From Rallus limicola (Eukaryota > Chordata > Aves > Gruiformes > Rallidae): DNA of 64,000 nt. The stretch spans positions 186,001 through 250,000 of the forward strand of contig JAKCOZ010000221.1 in the NCBI GenBank assembly GCA_022605955.1, in the 5' to 3' direction. A program made the position numbers and the translations under genes. This document shows, piece after piece, positions 1-11,459 of this stretch. A model generated the notes under the pieces. That model was not told the DNA's origin and ran no database searches. It saw nothing but the letters and a program-made list of their open reading frames with translations. Position 1 is the stretch's first letter; each line of letters opens with the position of its first letter.

Positions 1-1910
1 CTGCTAGGGCCGAGAAAAGCACCGTAGGAGGTTCCAGGCATGTTCCCTCTTTCCAGGCAAAGGAAAAGGCTGAGAGCCAAAGTGACAGGGGCTGCTCGTG
101 TGTCCTGTTAGGAGGTTTCAGACAAGCTATGCCTTTCAGGCCTAGCTTCTTTACTTTGGGAGTTATTGCTGGACGTTTAGCATGTTTTGAATTGCAGTCT
201 GCTCGGTCCGAGAAAAGCACCGTAGGAGGTTCCAGGCATGTTCCCTCTTTCCAGGCAAAGGAAAAGGCTGAGAGCCAAAGTGACAGGGGCTGCTCGTGTG
301 TCCTGTTAGGAGGTTTCAGACAAGCTATGCCTTTCAGGCCTAGCTTCTTTACTTTGGGAGTTATTGCTGGATGTTTAGCATGTTTTGAACTGCAGTCTGC
401 TAGGGCTGAGAAAAGCACCGTAGGAGGTTCCAGGCATGTTCCCTCTTTCCAGGCAAAGGAAAAGGCTGAGAGCCAAAGTGACAGGGGCTGCTCGTGTGTC
501 CTGTTAGGAGGTTTCAGATAAGCTATGCCTTTCAGGCCTAGCTTCTTTACTTTGGGAGTTATTGCTGGACGTTTAGCATGTTTTGATCTGCAGTCTGCTA
601 GGGCCGAGAAAAGCACCGTAGGAGGTTCCAGGCATGTTCCCTCTTTCCAGGCAAAGGAAAAGGCTGAGAGCCAAAGTGACAGGGTCTGCTTGTGTGTCCT
701 GTAAGGAGGTTTCAGACAAGCTATGCCTTTCAGGCCTAGCTTCTTTACTTTGGGAGTTATTGCTGGACGTTTAGCATGTTTTGAGCTGCAGTCTGCTAGG
801 GCCGAGAAAAGCACCGTAGGAGGTTCCAGGCATGTTCCCTCTTTCCAGGCAAAGGAAAAGGCTGAGAGCCAAAGTGACAGGGGCTGCTCGTGTGTCCTGT
901 TAGGAGGTTTCAGACAAGCTATGCCTTTCAGGCCTAGCTTCTTTACTTTGGGAGTTATTGCTGGACGTTTAGCATGTTTTGAACTGCAGTCTTCTAGTGC
1001 CGAGAAAAGCACCGTAGGAGGTTCCAGGCATGTTCCCTCTTTCCAGGCAAAGGAAAAGGCTGAGAGCCAAAGTGACAGGGGCTGCTCGTGTGTCCTGTTA
1101 GGAGGTTTCAGACAAGCTATGCCTTTCAGGCCTAGCTTCTTTACTTTGGGAGTTATTGCTGGACGTTTAGCATGTTTTGAACTGCAGTCTGCTAGGGCCG
1201 AGAAAAGCACCGTAGGAGGTTCCAGGCATGTTCCCTCTTTCCAGGCAAAGGAAAAGGCTGAGAGCCAAAGTGACAGGGGCTGCTCGTGTGTCCTGTTAGG
1301 AGGTTTCAGACAAGCTATGCCTTTCAGTCCTAGCTTCTTTACTTTGGGAGTTATTGCTGGACGTTTAGCATGTTTTGAACTGCAGTCTGCTAGGGCCGAG
1401 AAAAGCACCGTAGGAGGTTCCAGGCATGTTCCCTCTTTCCAGGCAAAGGAAAAGGCTGAGAGCCAAAGTGACAGGGGCTGCTCGTGTGTCCTGTTAGGAG
1501 GTTTCAGATAAGCTATGCCTTTCAGGCCTAGCTTCTTTACTTTGGGAGTTATTGCTGGACGTTTAGCATGTTTTGAACTGCAGTCTGCTAGGGCCGAGAA
1601 AAGCACCGTAGGAGGTTCCAGGCATGTTCTCTCTTTCCAGGCAAAGGAAAAGGCTGAGAGCCAAAGTGACAGGGTCTGCTCGTGTGTCCTGTTAGGAGGT
1701 TTCAGACAAGCTATGCCTTTCAGGCCTAGCTTCTTTACTTCGGGAGTTATTGCTGGACGTTTAGCATGTTTTGAACTGCAGTCTGCTAGGGCCGAGAAAA
1801 GCACCGTAGGAGGTTCCAGGCATGTTCCCTCTTTCCAGGCAAAGGAAAAGGCTGAGAGCCAAAGTGACAGGGTCTGCTCGTGTGTCCTGTTAGGAGGTTT
1901 CAGACAAGCT
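1..1910. repeat. Left-edge satellite segment (128-bp partial plus 9 monomers)
   Basis: Nine full monomers start at 129 and repeat every 198 bp up to 1911. This stretch carries several uncommon changes. A TAA created in the TTTCAGATAAGC motif occurs at 519-521 and again at 1509-1511, exactly five monomers (990 bp) apart. A TGTAAGG variant occurs at 701-706. A CAGTCC change at 1327 recurs in the right-hand domain. Two units carry C-to-T at CpG sites (371 and 407). The 990-bp spacing suggests a local five-monomer period. The segment stops at the inverted junction beginning at 1886. Confidence 0.9.
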
Positions 1911-1957
1911 ACGCCTTTCAGGCCTAGCTTGTCTGAAACCTCTTAACAGGACAAGCT
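1886..1957. repeat. Fold-back inverted junction in the array
   Basis: The only inverted sequence in the window. The unit starting at 1911 keeps its first 20 bases (1911-1930). It then carries a 20-bp reverse-complement copy of upstream bases 1886-1905 at 1931-1950, and resumes the direct array at monomer position 192 (ACAAGCT, 1951-1957). Together with the intrinsic dyad this makes a 31-bp hairpin: arms 1886-1916 and 1920-1950, loop TTC at 1917-1919, 29 of 31 positions pairing by identity. Monomer bases 21-191 are missing, so the unit is 47 bp. The arrangement fits a nascent strand that snapped back at the monomer hairpin, copied itself, and re-entered another monomer. Confidence 0.9.
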
Positions 1958-4900
1958 ATGCCTTTCATGCCTAGCTTCTTTACTTTGGGAGTTATTGCTG
2001 GACGTTTAGCATGTTTTGAACTGCAGTCTGCTAGGGCCGAGAAAAGCACCGTAGGAGGTTCCAGGCATGTTCCCTATTTCCAGGCAAAGGAAAAGGCTGA
2101 GAGCCAAAGTGACAGGGTCTGCTCGTGTGTCCTGTTAGGAGGTTTCAGACAAGCTATGCCTTTCAGGCCTAGCTTCTTTACTTTGGGTGTTATTGCTGGA
2201 CGTTTAGCATGTTTTTAGCTGCAGTCTGCTAGGGCCGAGAAAAGCACCGTAGGAGGTTCCAGGCATGTTCCCTCTTTCCAGGCAAAGGAAAAGGCTGAGA
2301 GCCAAAGTGACAGGGTCTGCTCGTGTGTCCTGTTAGGAGGTTTCAGACAAGCTATGCCTTTCAGGCCTAGCTTCTTTACTTTGGGAGTTATTGCTGGACG
2401 TTTAGCATGTTTTGAACTGCAGTCTGCTAGGGCCGAGAAAAGCACCGTAGGAGGTTCCAGGCATGTTCCCTCTTTCCAGTCAAAGGAAAAGGCTGAGAGC
2501 CAAAGTGACAGGGGCTGCTCGTGTGTCCTGTTAGGAGGTTTCAGACAAGCTATGCCTTTCAGGCCTAGCTTCTTTACTTTGGGAGTTATTGCTGGACGTT
2601 TAGCATGTTTTGAACTGCAGTCTGCTAGGGCCGAGAAAAGCACCGTAGGAGGTTCCAGGCATGTTCCCTCTTTCCAGGCAAAGGAAAAGGCTGAGAGCCA
2701 AAGTGACAGGGTCTGCTCGTGTGTCCTGTTAGGAGGTTTCAGACAAGCTATGCCTTTCAGGCCTAGCTTCTTTACTTTGGGAGTTATTGCTGGACGTTTA
2801 GCATGTTTTGAACTGCAGTCTGCTAGGGCCGAGAAAAGCACCGTAGGAGGTTCCAGGCATGTTCCCTCTTTCCAGGCAAAGGAAAAGGCTGAGAGCCAAA
2901 GTGACAGGGTCTGCTCGTGTGTCCTGTTAGGAGGTTTCAGACAAGCTATGCCTTTCATGCCTAGCTTCTTTACTTTGGGAGTTATTGCTGGACGTTTAGC
3001 ATGTTTTGAACTGCAGTCTGCTAGGGCTGAGAAAAGCACAGTAGGAGGTTCCAGGCATGTTCCCTCTTTCCAAGCAAAGGAAAAGGCTGAGAGCCAAAGT
3101 GACAGGGGCTGCTCGTGTGTCCTGTTAGGAGGTTTCAGACAAGCTATGCCTTTCAGGCCTAGCTTCTTTACTTTGGGAGTTATTGCTGGACGTTTAGCAT
3201 GTTTTGAACTGCAGTCTGCTAGGGCTGAGAAAAGCACCGTAGGAGGTTCCAGGCATGTTCCCTCTTTCCAGGCAAAGGAAAAGGCTGAGATCCAAAGTGA
3301 CAGGGGCTGCTCGTCTGTCCTGTTAGGAGGTTTCAGACAAGCTATGCCTTTCAGGCCTAGCTTCTTTACTTTGGGAGTTATTGCTGGACGTTTAGCATGT
3401 TTTGAACTGCAGTCTGCTAGGGCCGAGAAAAGCACCGTAGGAGGTTCCAGGCATGTTCCCTCTTTCCAGGCAAAGGAAAAGGCTGAGAGCCAAAGTGACA
3501 GGGTCTGCTCGTGTGTCCTGTTAGGAGGTTTCAGACAAGCTATGCCTTTCAGGCCTAGCTTCTTTACTTTGGGAGTTATTGCTGGACGTTTAGCATGTTT
3601 TGAACTGCAGTCTGCTAGGGCCGAGAAAAGCACCGTAGGAGGTTCCAGGCATGTTCCCTCTTTCCAGGCAAAGGAAAAGGCTGAGAGCCAAAGTGACAGG
3701 GTCTGCTCGTGTGTCCTGTTAGGAGGTTTCAGACAAGCTATGCCTTTCAGGCCTAGCTTCTTTACTTTGGGAGTTATTGCTGGACGTTTAGCATGTTTTG
3801 AACTGCAGTCTGCTAGGGCCGAGAAAAGCACCGTAGGAGGTTCCAGGCATGTTCCCTCTTTCCAGGCAAAGGAAAAGGCTGAGAGCCAAAGTGACAGGGG
3901 CTGCTTGTGTGTCCTGTTAGGAGGTTTCAGACAAGCTATGCCTTTCAGGCCTAGCTTCTTTACTTTGGGAGTTATTGCTGGACGTTTAGCATGTTTTGAA
4001 CTGCAGTCTGCTAGGGCCGAGAAAAGCACCATAGGAGGTTCCAGGCATGTTCCCTCTTTCCAGGCAAAGGAAAAGGCTGAGAGCCAAAGTGACAGGGGCT
4101 GCTCGTGTGTCCTGTTAGGAGGTTTCAGACAAGCTATGCCTTTCAGGCCTAGCTTCTTTACTTTGGGAGTTATTGCTGGACGTTTAGCATGTTTTGAACT
4201 GCAGTCTGCTAGGGCCGAGAAAAGCACCGTAGGAGGTTCCAGGCATGTTCCCTCTTTCCAGGCAAAGGAAAAGGCTGAGATCCAAAGTGACAGGGGCTGC
4301 TCGTGTGTCCTGTTAGGAGGTTTCAGACAAGCTATGCCTTTCAGGCCTAGCTTCTTTACTTTGGGAGTTATTGCTGGACGTTTAGCATGTTTTGAACTGC
4401 AGTCTGCTAGGGCCGAGAAAAGCACCGTAGGAGGTTCCAGGCATGTTCCCTCTTTCCAGGCAAAGGAAAAGGCTGAGAGCCAAAGTGACAGGGTCTGCTC
4501 GTGTGTCCTGTTAGGAGGTTTCAGACAAGCTATGCCTTTCAGGCCTAGCTTCTTTACTTTGGGAGTTATTGCTGGACGTTTAGCATGTTTTGAACTGCAG
4601 TCTGCTAGGGCCGAGAAAAGCACCGTAGGAGGTTCCAGGCATGTTCCCTCTTTCCAGGCAAAGGAAAAGGCTGAGAGCCAAAGTGACAGGGTCTGCTCGT
4701 GTGTCCATTTAGGAGGTTTCAGACAAGCTATGCCTTTCAGGCCTAGCTTCTTTACTTTGGGAGTTATTGCTGGACGTTTAGCATGTTTTGAGCTGCAGTC
4801 TGCTAGGGCCGAGAAAAGCACCGTAGGAGGTTCCAGGCATGTTCCCTCTTTCCAGGCAAAGGAAAAGGCTGAGAGCCAAAGTGACAGGGTCTGCTCGTGT

Positions 4901-7900
4901 GTCCTGTTAGGAGGTTTCAGAAAAGCTATGCCTTTCAGGCCTAGCTTCTTTACTTTGGGAGTTATTGCTGGACGTTTAGCATGTTTTGAGCTGCAGTCTG
5001 CTAGGGCCGAGAAAAGCACCGTAGGAGGTTCCAGGCATGTTCCCTCTTTCCAGGCAAAGGAAAAGGCTGAGAGCCAAAGTGACAGGGTCTGCTCGTGTGT
5101 CCTGTTAGGAGGTTTCAGACAAGCTATGCCTTTCAGGCCTAGCTTCTTTACTTTGGGAGTTATTGCTGGACGTTTAGCATGTTTTGAACTGCAGTCTGCT
5201 AGGGCCGAGAAAAGCACCGTAGGAGGTTCCAGGCATGTTCCCTCTTTCCAGGCAAAGGAAAAGGCTGAGAGCCAAAGTGACAGGGGCTGCTCGTGTGTCC
5301 ATTTAGGAGGTTTCAGACAAGCTATGCCTTTCAGGCCTAGCTTCTTTACTTTGGGAGTTATTGCTGGACGTTTAGCATGTTTTGAACTGCAGTCTGCTAG
5401 GGCCGAGAAAAGCACCGTAGGAGGTTCCAGGCATGTTCCCTCTTTCCAGGCAAAGGAAAAGGCTGAGAGCCAAAGTGACAGGGTCTGCTCGTGTGTCCTG
5501 TTAGGAGGTTTCAGACAAGCTATGCCTTTCAGGCCTAGCTTCTTTACTTTGGGAGTTATTGCTGGACGTTTAGCATGTTTTGAACTGCAGTCTGCTAGGG
5601 CCGAGAAAAGCACCGTAGGAGGTTCCAGGCATGTTCCCTCTTTCCAGGCAAAGGAAAAGGCTGAGAGCCAAAGTGACAGGGGCTGCTCGTGTGTCCTGTT
5701 AGGAGGTTTCAGACAAGCTATGCCTTTCAGGCCTAGCTTCTTTACTTTGGGAGTTATTGCTGGACGTTTAGCATGTTTTGAACTGCAGTCTGCTAGGGCC
5801 GAGAAAAGCACCGTAGGAGGTTCCAGGCATGTTCCCTCTTTCCAGGCAAAGGAAAAGGCTGAGAGCCAAAGTGACAGGGGCTGCTCGTGTGTCCTGTTAG
5901 GAGGTTTCAGACAAGCTATGCCTTTCAGGCCTAGCTTCTTTACTTTGGGAGTTATTGCTGGACGTTTAGCATGTTTTGAACTGCAGTCTGCTAGGGCCGA
6001 GAAAAGCACCGTAGGAGGTTCCAGGCATGTTCCCTCTTTCCAGGCAAAGGAAAAGGCTGAGATCCAAAGTGACAGCGTCTGCTCGTGTGTCCTGTTAGGA
6101 GGTTTCAGACAAGCTATGCCTTTCAGGCCTAGCTTCTTTACTTTGGGAGTTATTGCTGGACGTTTAGCATGTTTTGAACTGCAGTCTGCTAGGGCTGAGA
6201 AAAGCACCGTAGGAGGTTCCAGGCATGTTCCCTCTTTCCAGGCAAAGGAAAAGGCTGAGATCCAAAGTGACAGGGGCTGCTCGTGTGTCCTGTTAGGAGG
6301 TTTCAGACAAGCTATGCCTTTCAGGCCTAGCTTCTTTACTTTGGGAGTTATTGCTGGACGTTTAGCATGTTTTGAACTGCAGTCTGCTAGGGCCGAGAAA
6401 AGCACCGTAGGAGGTTCCAGGCATGTTCCCTCTTTCCAGGCAAAGGAAAAGGCTGAGAGCCAAAGTGACAGGGTCTGCTCGTGTGTCCTGTTAGGAGGTT
6501 TCAGACAAGCTATGCCTTTCAGGCCTAGCTTCTTTACTTTGGGAGTTATTGCTGGACGTTTAGCATGTTTTGAACTGCAGTCTGCTAGGGCCGAGAAAAG
6601 CACCGTAGGAGGTTCCAGGCATGTTCCCTCTTTCCAGGCAAAGGAAAAGGCTGAGAGCCAAAGTGACAGGGTCTGCTCGTGTGTCCTGTTAGGAGGTTTC
6701 AGACAAGCTATGCCTTTCAGGCCTAGCTTCTTTACTTTGGGAGTTATTGCTGGACGTTTAGCATGTTTTGAACTGCAGTCTGCTAGGGCCGAGAAAAGCA
6801 CCGTAGGAGGTTCCAGGCATGTTCCCTCTTTCCAGGCAAAGGAAAAGGCTGAGAGCCAAAGTGACAGGGTCTGCTCGTGTGTCCTGTTAGGAGGTTTCAG
6901 ACAAGCTATGCCTTTCAGGCCTAGCTTCTTTACTTTGGGAGTTATTGCTGGACGTTTAGCATGTTTTGAACTGCAGTCTGCTAGGGCCGAGAAAAGCACC
7001 GTAGGAGGTTCCAGGCATGTACCCTCTTTCCAGGCAAAGGAAAAGGCTGAGAGCCAAAGTGACAGGGTCTGCTTGTGTGTCCTGTTAGGAGGTTTCAGAC
7101 AAGCTATGCCTTTCAGGCCTAGCTTCTTTACTTTGGGAGTTATTGCTGGACGTTTAGCATGTTTTGAACTGCAGTCTGCTAGGGCCGAGAAAAGCACCAT
7201 AGGAGGTTCCAGGCATGTTCCCTCTTTCCAGGCAAAGGAAAAGGCTGAGAGCCAAAGTGACAGGGGCTGCTCGTGTGTCCTGTTAGGAGGTTTCAGACAA
7301 GCTATGCCTTTCAGGCCTAGCTTCTTTACTTTGGGAGTTATTGCTGGACGTTTAGCATATTTTGAACTGCAGTCTGCTAGGGCCGAGAAAAGCACCGTAG
7401 GAGGTTCCAGGCATGTTCCCTCTTTCCAGGCAAAGGAAAAGGCTGAGATCCAAAGTGACAGGGGCTGCTCGTGTGTCCTGTTAGGAGGTTTCAGACAAGC
7501 TATTCCTTTCAGGCCTAGCTTCTTTACTTTGGGAGTTATTGCTGGACGTTTAGCATGTTTTGAACTGCAGTCTGCTAGGGCTGAGAAAAGCACTGTAGGA
7601 GGTTCCAGGCATGTTCCCTCTTTCCAGGCAAAGGAAAAGGCTGAGATCCAAAGTGACAGGGGCTGCTCGTGTGTCCTGTTAGGAGGTTTCAGACAAGCTA
7701 TGCCTTTCATGCCTAGCTTCTTTACTTTGGGAGTTATTGCTGGACGTTTAGCATGTTTTGAACTGCAGTCTGCTAGGGCCGAGAAAAGCACCGTAGGAGG
7801 TTCCAGGCATGTTCCCTCTTTCCAGGCAAAGGAAAAGGCTGAGAGCCAAAGTGACAGGGTCTGCTCGTGTGTCCTGTTAGGAGGTTTCAGACAAGCTATG

Positions 7901-8886
7901 CCTTTCAGGCCTAGCTTCTTTACTTTGGGAGTTATTGCTGGACGTTTAGCATGTTTTGAACTGCAGTCTGCTAGGGCCGAGAAAAGCACCGTAGGAGGTT
8001 CCAGGCATGTTCCCTCTTTCCAGGCAAAGGAAAAGGCTGAGATCCAAAGTGACAGGGGCTGCTCGTGTGTCCTGTTAGGAGGTTTCAGACAAGCTATTCC
8101 TTTCAGGCCTAGCTTCTTTACTTTGGGAGTTATTGCTGGACGTTTAGCATGTTTTGAACTGCAGTCTGCTAGGGCTGAGAAAAGCACCGTAGGAGGTTCC
8201 AGGCATGTTCCCTCTTTCCAGGCAAAGGAAAAGGCTGAGATCCAAAGTGACAGGGGCTGCTCGTGTGTCCTGTTAGGAGGTTTCAGACAAGCTATGCCTT
8301 TCAGGCCTAGCTTCTTTACTTTGGGAGTTATTGCTGGACGTTTAGCATGTTTTGAACTGCAGTCTGCTAGGGCCGAGAAAAGCACCGTAGGAGGTTCCAG
8401 GCATGTTCCCTCTTTCCAGGCAAAGGAAAAGGCTGAGAGCCAAAGTGACAGGGGCTGCTTGTGTGTCCTGTTAGGAGGTTTCAGACAAGCTATGCCTTTC
8501 AGGCCTAGCTTCTTTACTTTGGGAGTTATTGCTGGATGTTTAGCATGTTTTGAACTGCAGTCTGCTAGGGCCGAGAAAAGCACCGTAGGAGGTTCCAGGC
8601 ATGTTCCCTCTTTCCAGGCAAAGGAAAAGGCTGAGAGCCAAAGTGACAGGGGCTGCTCGTGTGTCCATTTAGGAGGTTTAAGACAAGCTATGCCTTTCAG
8701 GCCTAGCTTCTTTACTTTGGGAGTTATTGCTGGACGTTTAGCATGTTTTGAACTGCAGTCTGCTAGGGCCTAGAAAAGCACCGTAGGAGGTTCCAGGATG
8801 TTCCCTCTTTCCAGGCAAAGGAAAAGGCTGAGAGCCAAAGTGACAGGGTCTGCTCGTGTGTCCTGTTAGGAGGTTTCAGACAAGCT
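1958..8886. repeat. Left-domain block 1, 35 monomers
   Basis: This is the longest left-domain block, 35 x 198 minus 1 bp. It has a rich variant set: 161 G/T, 146 G-to-T (GAGATCCAA), 94 G-to-A (CACCATAGG at 4031 and 7199), 167 C-to-T (CTTGTG), ATT in place of the first ATG (7502 and 8096), and CCATTTAGG in place of CCTGTTAGG. Two monomers 16 units apart carry the CACCATAGG change, which hints at an internal higher-order period. A TTTTAG variant at 2212-2217 and a GAG-to-TAG change at 8771-8773 interrupt the plus reading frame. The last unit carries the 1-bp deletion at 8797. Confidence 0.9.
8791..8800 (+). other. Lineage marker: 1-bp deletion, copy 1
   Basis: TTCCAGGATG replaces TTCCAGGCATG, removing the C at monomer position 109. 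It lies in the same unit as a GAG-to-TAG change at 8771. The loss shifts both long reading frames. Confidence 0.95.
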
Positions 8887-11459
8887 ATGCCTTTCAGGCC
8901 TAGCTTCTTTACTTTGGGAGTTATTGCTGGACGTTTAGCATGTTTTGAGCTGCAGTCTGCTAGGGCCGAGAAAAGCACCGTAGGAGGTTCCAGGCATGTT
9001 CCCTCTTTCCAGGCAAAGGAAAAGGCTGAGAGCCAAAGTGACAGGGTCTGCTCGTGTGTCCTGTTAGGAGGTTTCAGACAAGCTATGCCTTTCAGGCCTA
9101 GCTTCTTTACTTTGGGAGTTATTGCTGGACGTTTAGCAAGTTTTGAGCTGCAGTCTGCTAGGGCCGAGAAAAGCACCGTAGGAGGTTCCAGGCATGTTCC
9201 CTCTTTCCAGGCAAAGGAAAAGGCTGAGAGCCAAAGTGACAGGGTCTGCTCGTGTGTCCTGTTAGGAGGTTTCAGACAAGCTATGCCTTTCAGGCCTAGC
9301 TTCTTTACTTTGGGAGTTATTGCTGGACGTTTAGCATGTTTTGAACTGCAGTCTGCTAGGGCCGAGAAAAGCACCGTAGGAGGTTCCAGGCATGTTCCCT
9401 CTTTCCAGGCAAAGGAAAAGGCTGAGAGCCAAAGTGACAGGGGCTGCTCGTGTGTCCTGTTAGGAGGTTTCAGACAAGCTATGCCTTTCAGGCCTAGCTT
9501 CTTTACTTTGGGAGTTATTGCTGGACGTTTAGCATGTTTTGAACTGCAGTCTGCTAGGGCCGAGAAAAGCACCGTAGGAGGTTCCAGGCATGTTCCCTCT
9601 TTCCAGGCAAAGGAAAAGGCTGAGAGCCAAAGTGACAGCGTCTGCTCGTGTGTCCTGTTAGGAGGTTTCATACAAGCTATGCCTTTCAGGCCTAGCTTCT
9701 TTACTTTGGGAGTTATTGCTGGACGTTTAGCATGTTTTGAACTGCAGTCTGCTAGGGCCGAGAAAAGCACCGTAGGAGGTTCCAGGCATGTTCCCTCTTT
9801 CCAGGCAAAGGAAAAGGCTGAGATCCAAAGTGACAGGGTCTGCTCGTGTGTCCTGTAAGGAGGTTTCAGACAAGCTATGCCTTTCAGGCCTAGCTTCTTT
9901 ACTTTGGGAGTTATTGCTGGACGTTTAGCATGTTTTGAACTGCAGTCTGCTAGGGCCGAGAAAAGCACCGTAGGAGGTTCCAGGCATGTTCCCTCTTTCC
10001 AGGCAAAGGAAAAGGCTGAGAGCCAAAGTGACAGGGTCTGCTCGTGTGTCCTGTTAGGAGGTTTCAGAAAAGCTATGCCTTTCAGGCCTAGCTTCTTTAC
10101 TTTGGGAGTTATTGCTGGACGTTTAGCATGTTTTGAGCTGCAGTCTGCTTGGGCTGAGAAAAGCACCGTAGGAGGTTCCAGGCATGTTCCCTCTTTCCAG
10201 GCAAAGGAAAAGGCTGAGAGCCAAAGTGACAGGGTCTGCTCGTGTGTCCTGTTAGGAGGTTTCAGACAAGCTATGCCTTTCAGGCCTAGCTTCTTTACTT
10301 TGGGAGTTATTGCTGGACGTTTAGCATGTTTTGAACTGCAGTCTGCTAGGGCCGAGAAAAGCACCGTAGGAGGTTCCAGGCATGTTCCCTCTTTCCAGGC
10401 AAAGGAAAAGGCTGAGAGCCAAAGTGACAGGGGCTGCTCGTGTGTCCTGTTAGGAGGTTTCAGACAAGCTATGCCTTTCAGGCCTAGCTTCTTTACTTTG
10501 GGAGTTATTGCTGGACGTTTAGCATGTTTTGAACTGCAGTCTGCTAGGGCCGAGAAAAGCACCGTAGGAGGTTCCAGGCATGTTCCCTCTTTCCAGGCAA
10601 AGGAAAAGGCTGAGAGCCAAAGTGACAGGGGCTGCTTGTGTGTCCTGTTAGGAGGTTTCAGACAAGCTATGCCTTTCAGGCCTAGCTTCTTTACTTTGGG
10701 AGTTATTGCTGGACGTTTAGCATGTTTTGAACTGCAGTCTGCTAGGGCCGAGAAAAGCACCATAGGAGGTTCCAGGCATGTTCCCTCTTTCCAGGCAAAG
10801 GAAAAGGCTGAGAGCCAAAGTGACAGGGGCTGCTCGTGTGTCCTGTTAGGAGGTTTCAGACAAGCTATGCCTTTCAGGCCTAGCTTCTTTACTTTGGGAG
10901 TTATTGCTGGACGTTTAGCATGTTTTGAACTGCAGTCTGCTAGGGCCGAGAAAAGCACCGTAGGAGGTTCCAGGCATGTTCCCTCTTTCCAGGCAAAGGA
11001 AAAGGCTGAGATCCAAAGTGACAGGGGCTGCTCGTGTGTCCTGTTAGGAGGTTTCAGACAAGCTATTCCTTTCAGGCCTAGCTTCTTTACTTTGGGAGTT
11101 ATTGCTGGACGTTTAGCATGTTTTGAACTGCAGTCTGCTAGGGCCGAGAAAAGCACCGTAGGAGGTTCCAGGCATGTTCCCTCTTTCCAGGCAAAGGAAA
11201 AGGCTGAGAGCCAAAGTGACAGGGGCTGCTCGTGTGTCCATTTAGGAGGTTTCAGACAAGCTATGCCTTTCAGGCCTAGCTTCTTTACTTTGGGAGTTAT
11301 TGCTGGACGTTTAGCATGTTTTGAACTGCAGTCTGCTAGGGCCGAGAAAAGCACCGTAGGAGGTTCCAGGATGTTCCCTCTTTCCAGGCAAAGGAAAAGG
11401 CTGAGAGCCAAAGTGACAGGGTCTGCTCGTGTGTCCTGTTAGGAGGTTTCAGACAAGCT
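8887..11459. repeat. Left-domain block 2, 13 monomers
   Basis: Thirteen monomers, the last carrying the same 1-bp deletion as block 1. The block opens with two monomers having GAG at 61-63 (GAGCTGCAG). It closes with an ordered run: CTTGTG unit, CACCATAGG unit (10762), GAGATCCAA unit, ATT-start unit (11065), CCATTTAGG unit, deletion unit (11364). Blocks 3 and 5 show most of the same opening and closing order, so these are higher-order copies differing in how many monomers lie between the ends. A TGTAAGG change at 9855-9860 breaks the plus frame. Confidence 0.88.
11364..11373 (+). other. Lineage marker: 1-bp deletion, copy 2
   Basis: The same loss of C as at 8791-8800, 2573 bp downstream (13 monomers minus 1 bp). 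It is preceded by ATT-start and CCATTTAGG units. Confidence 0.95.
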
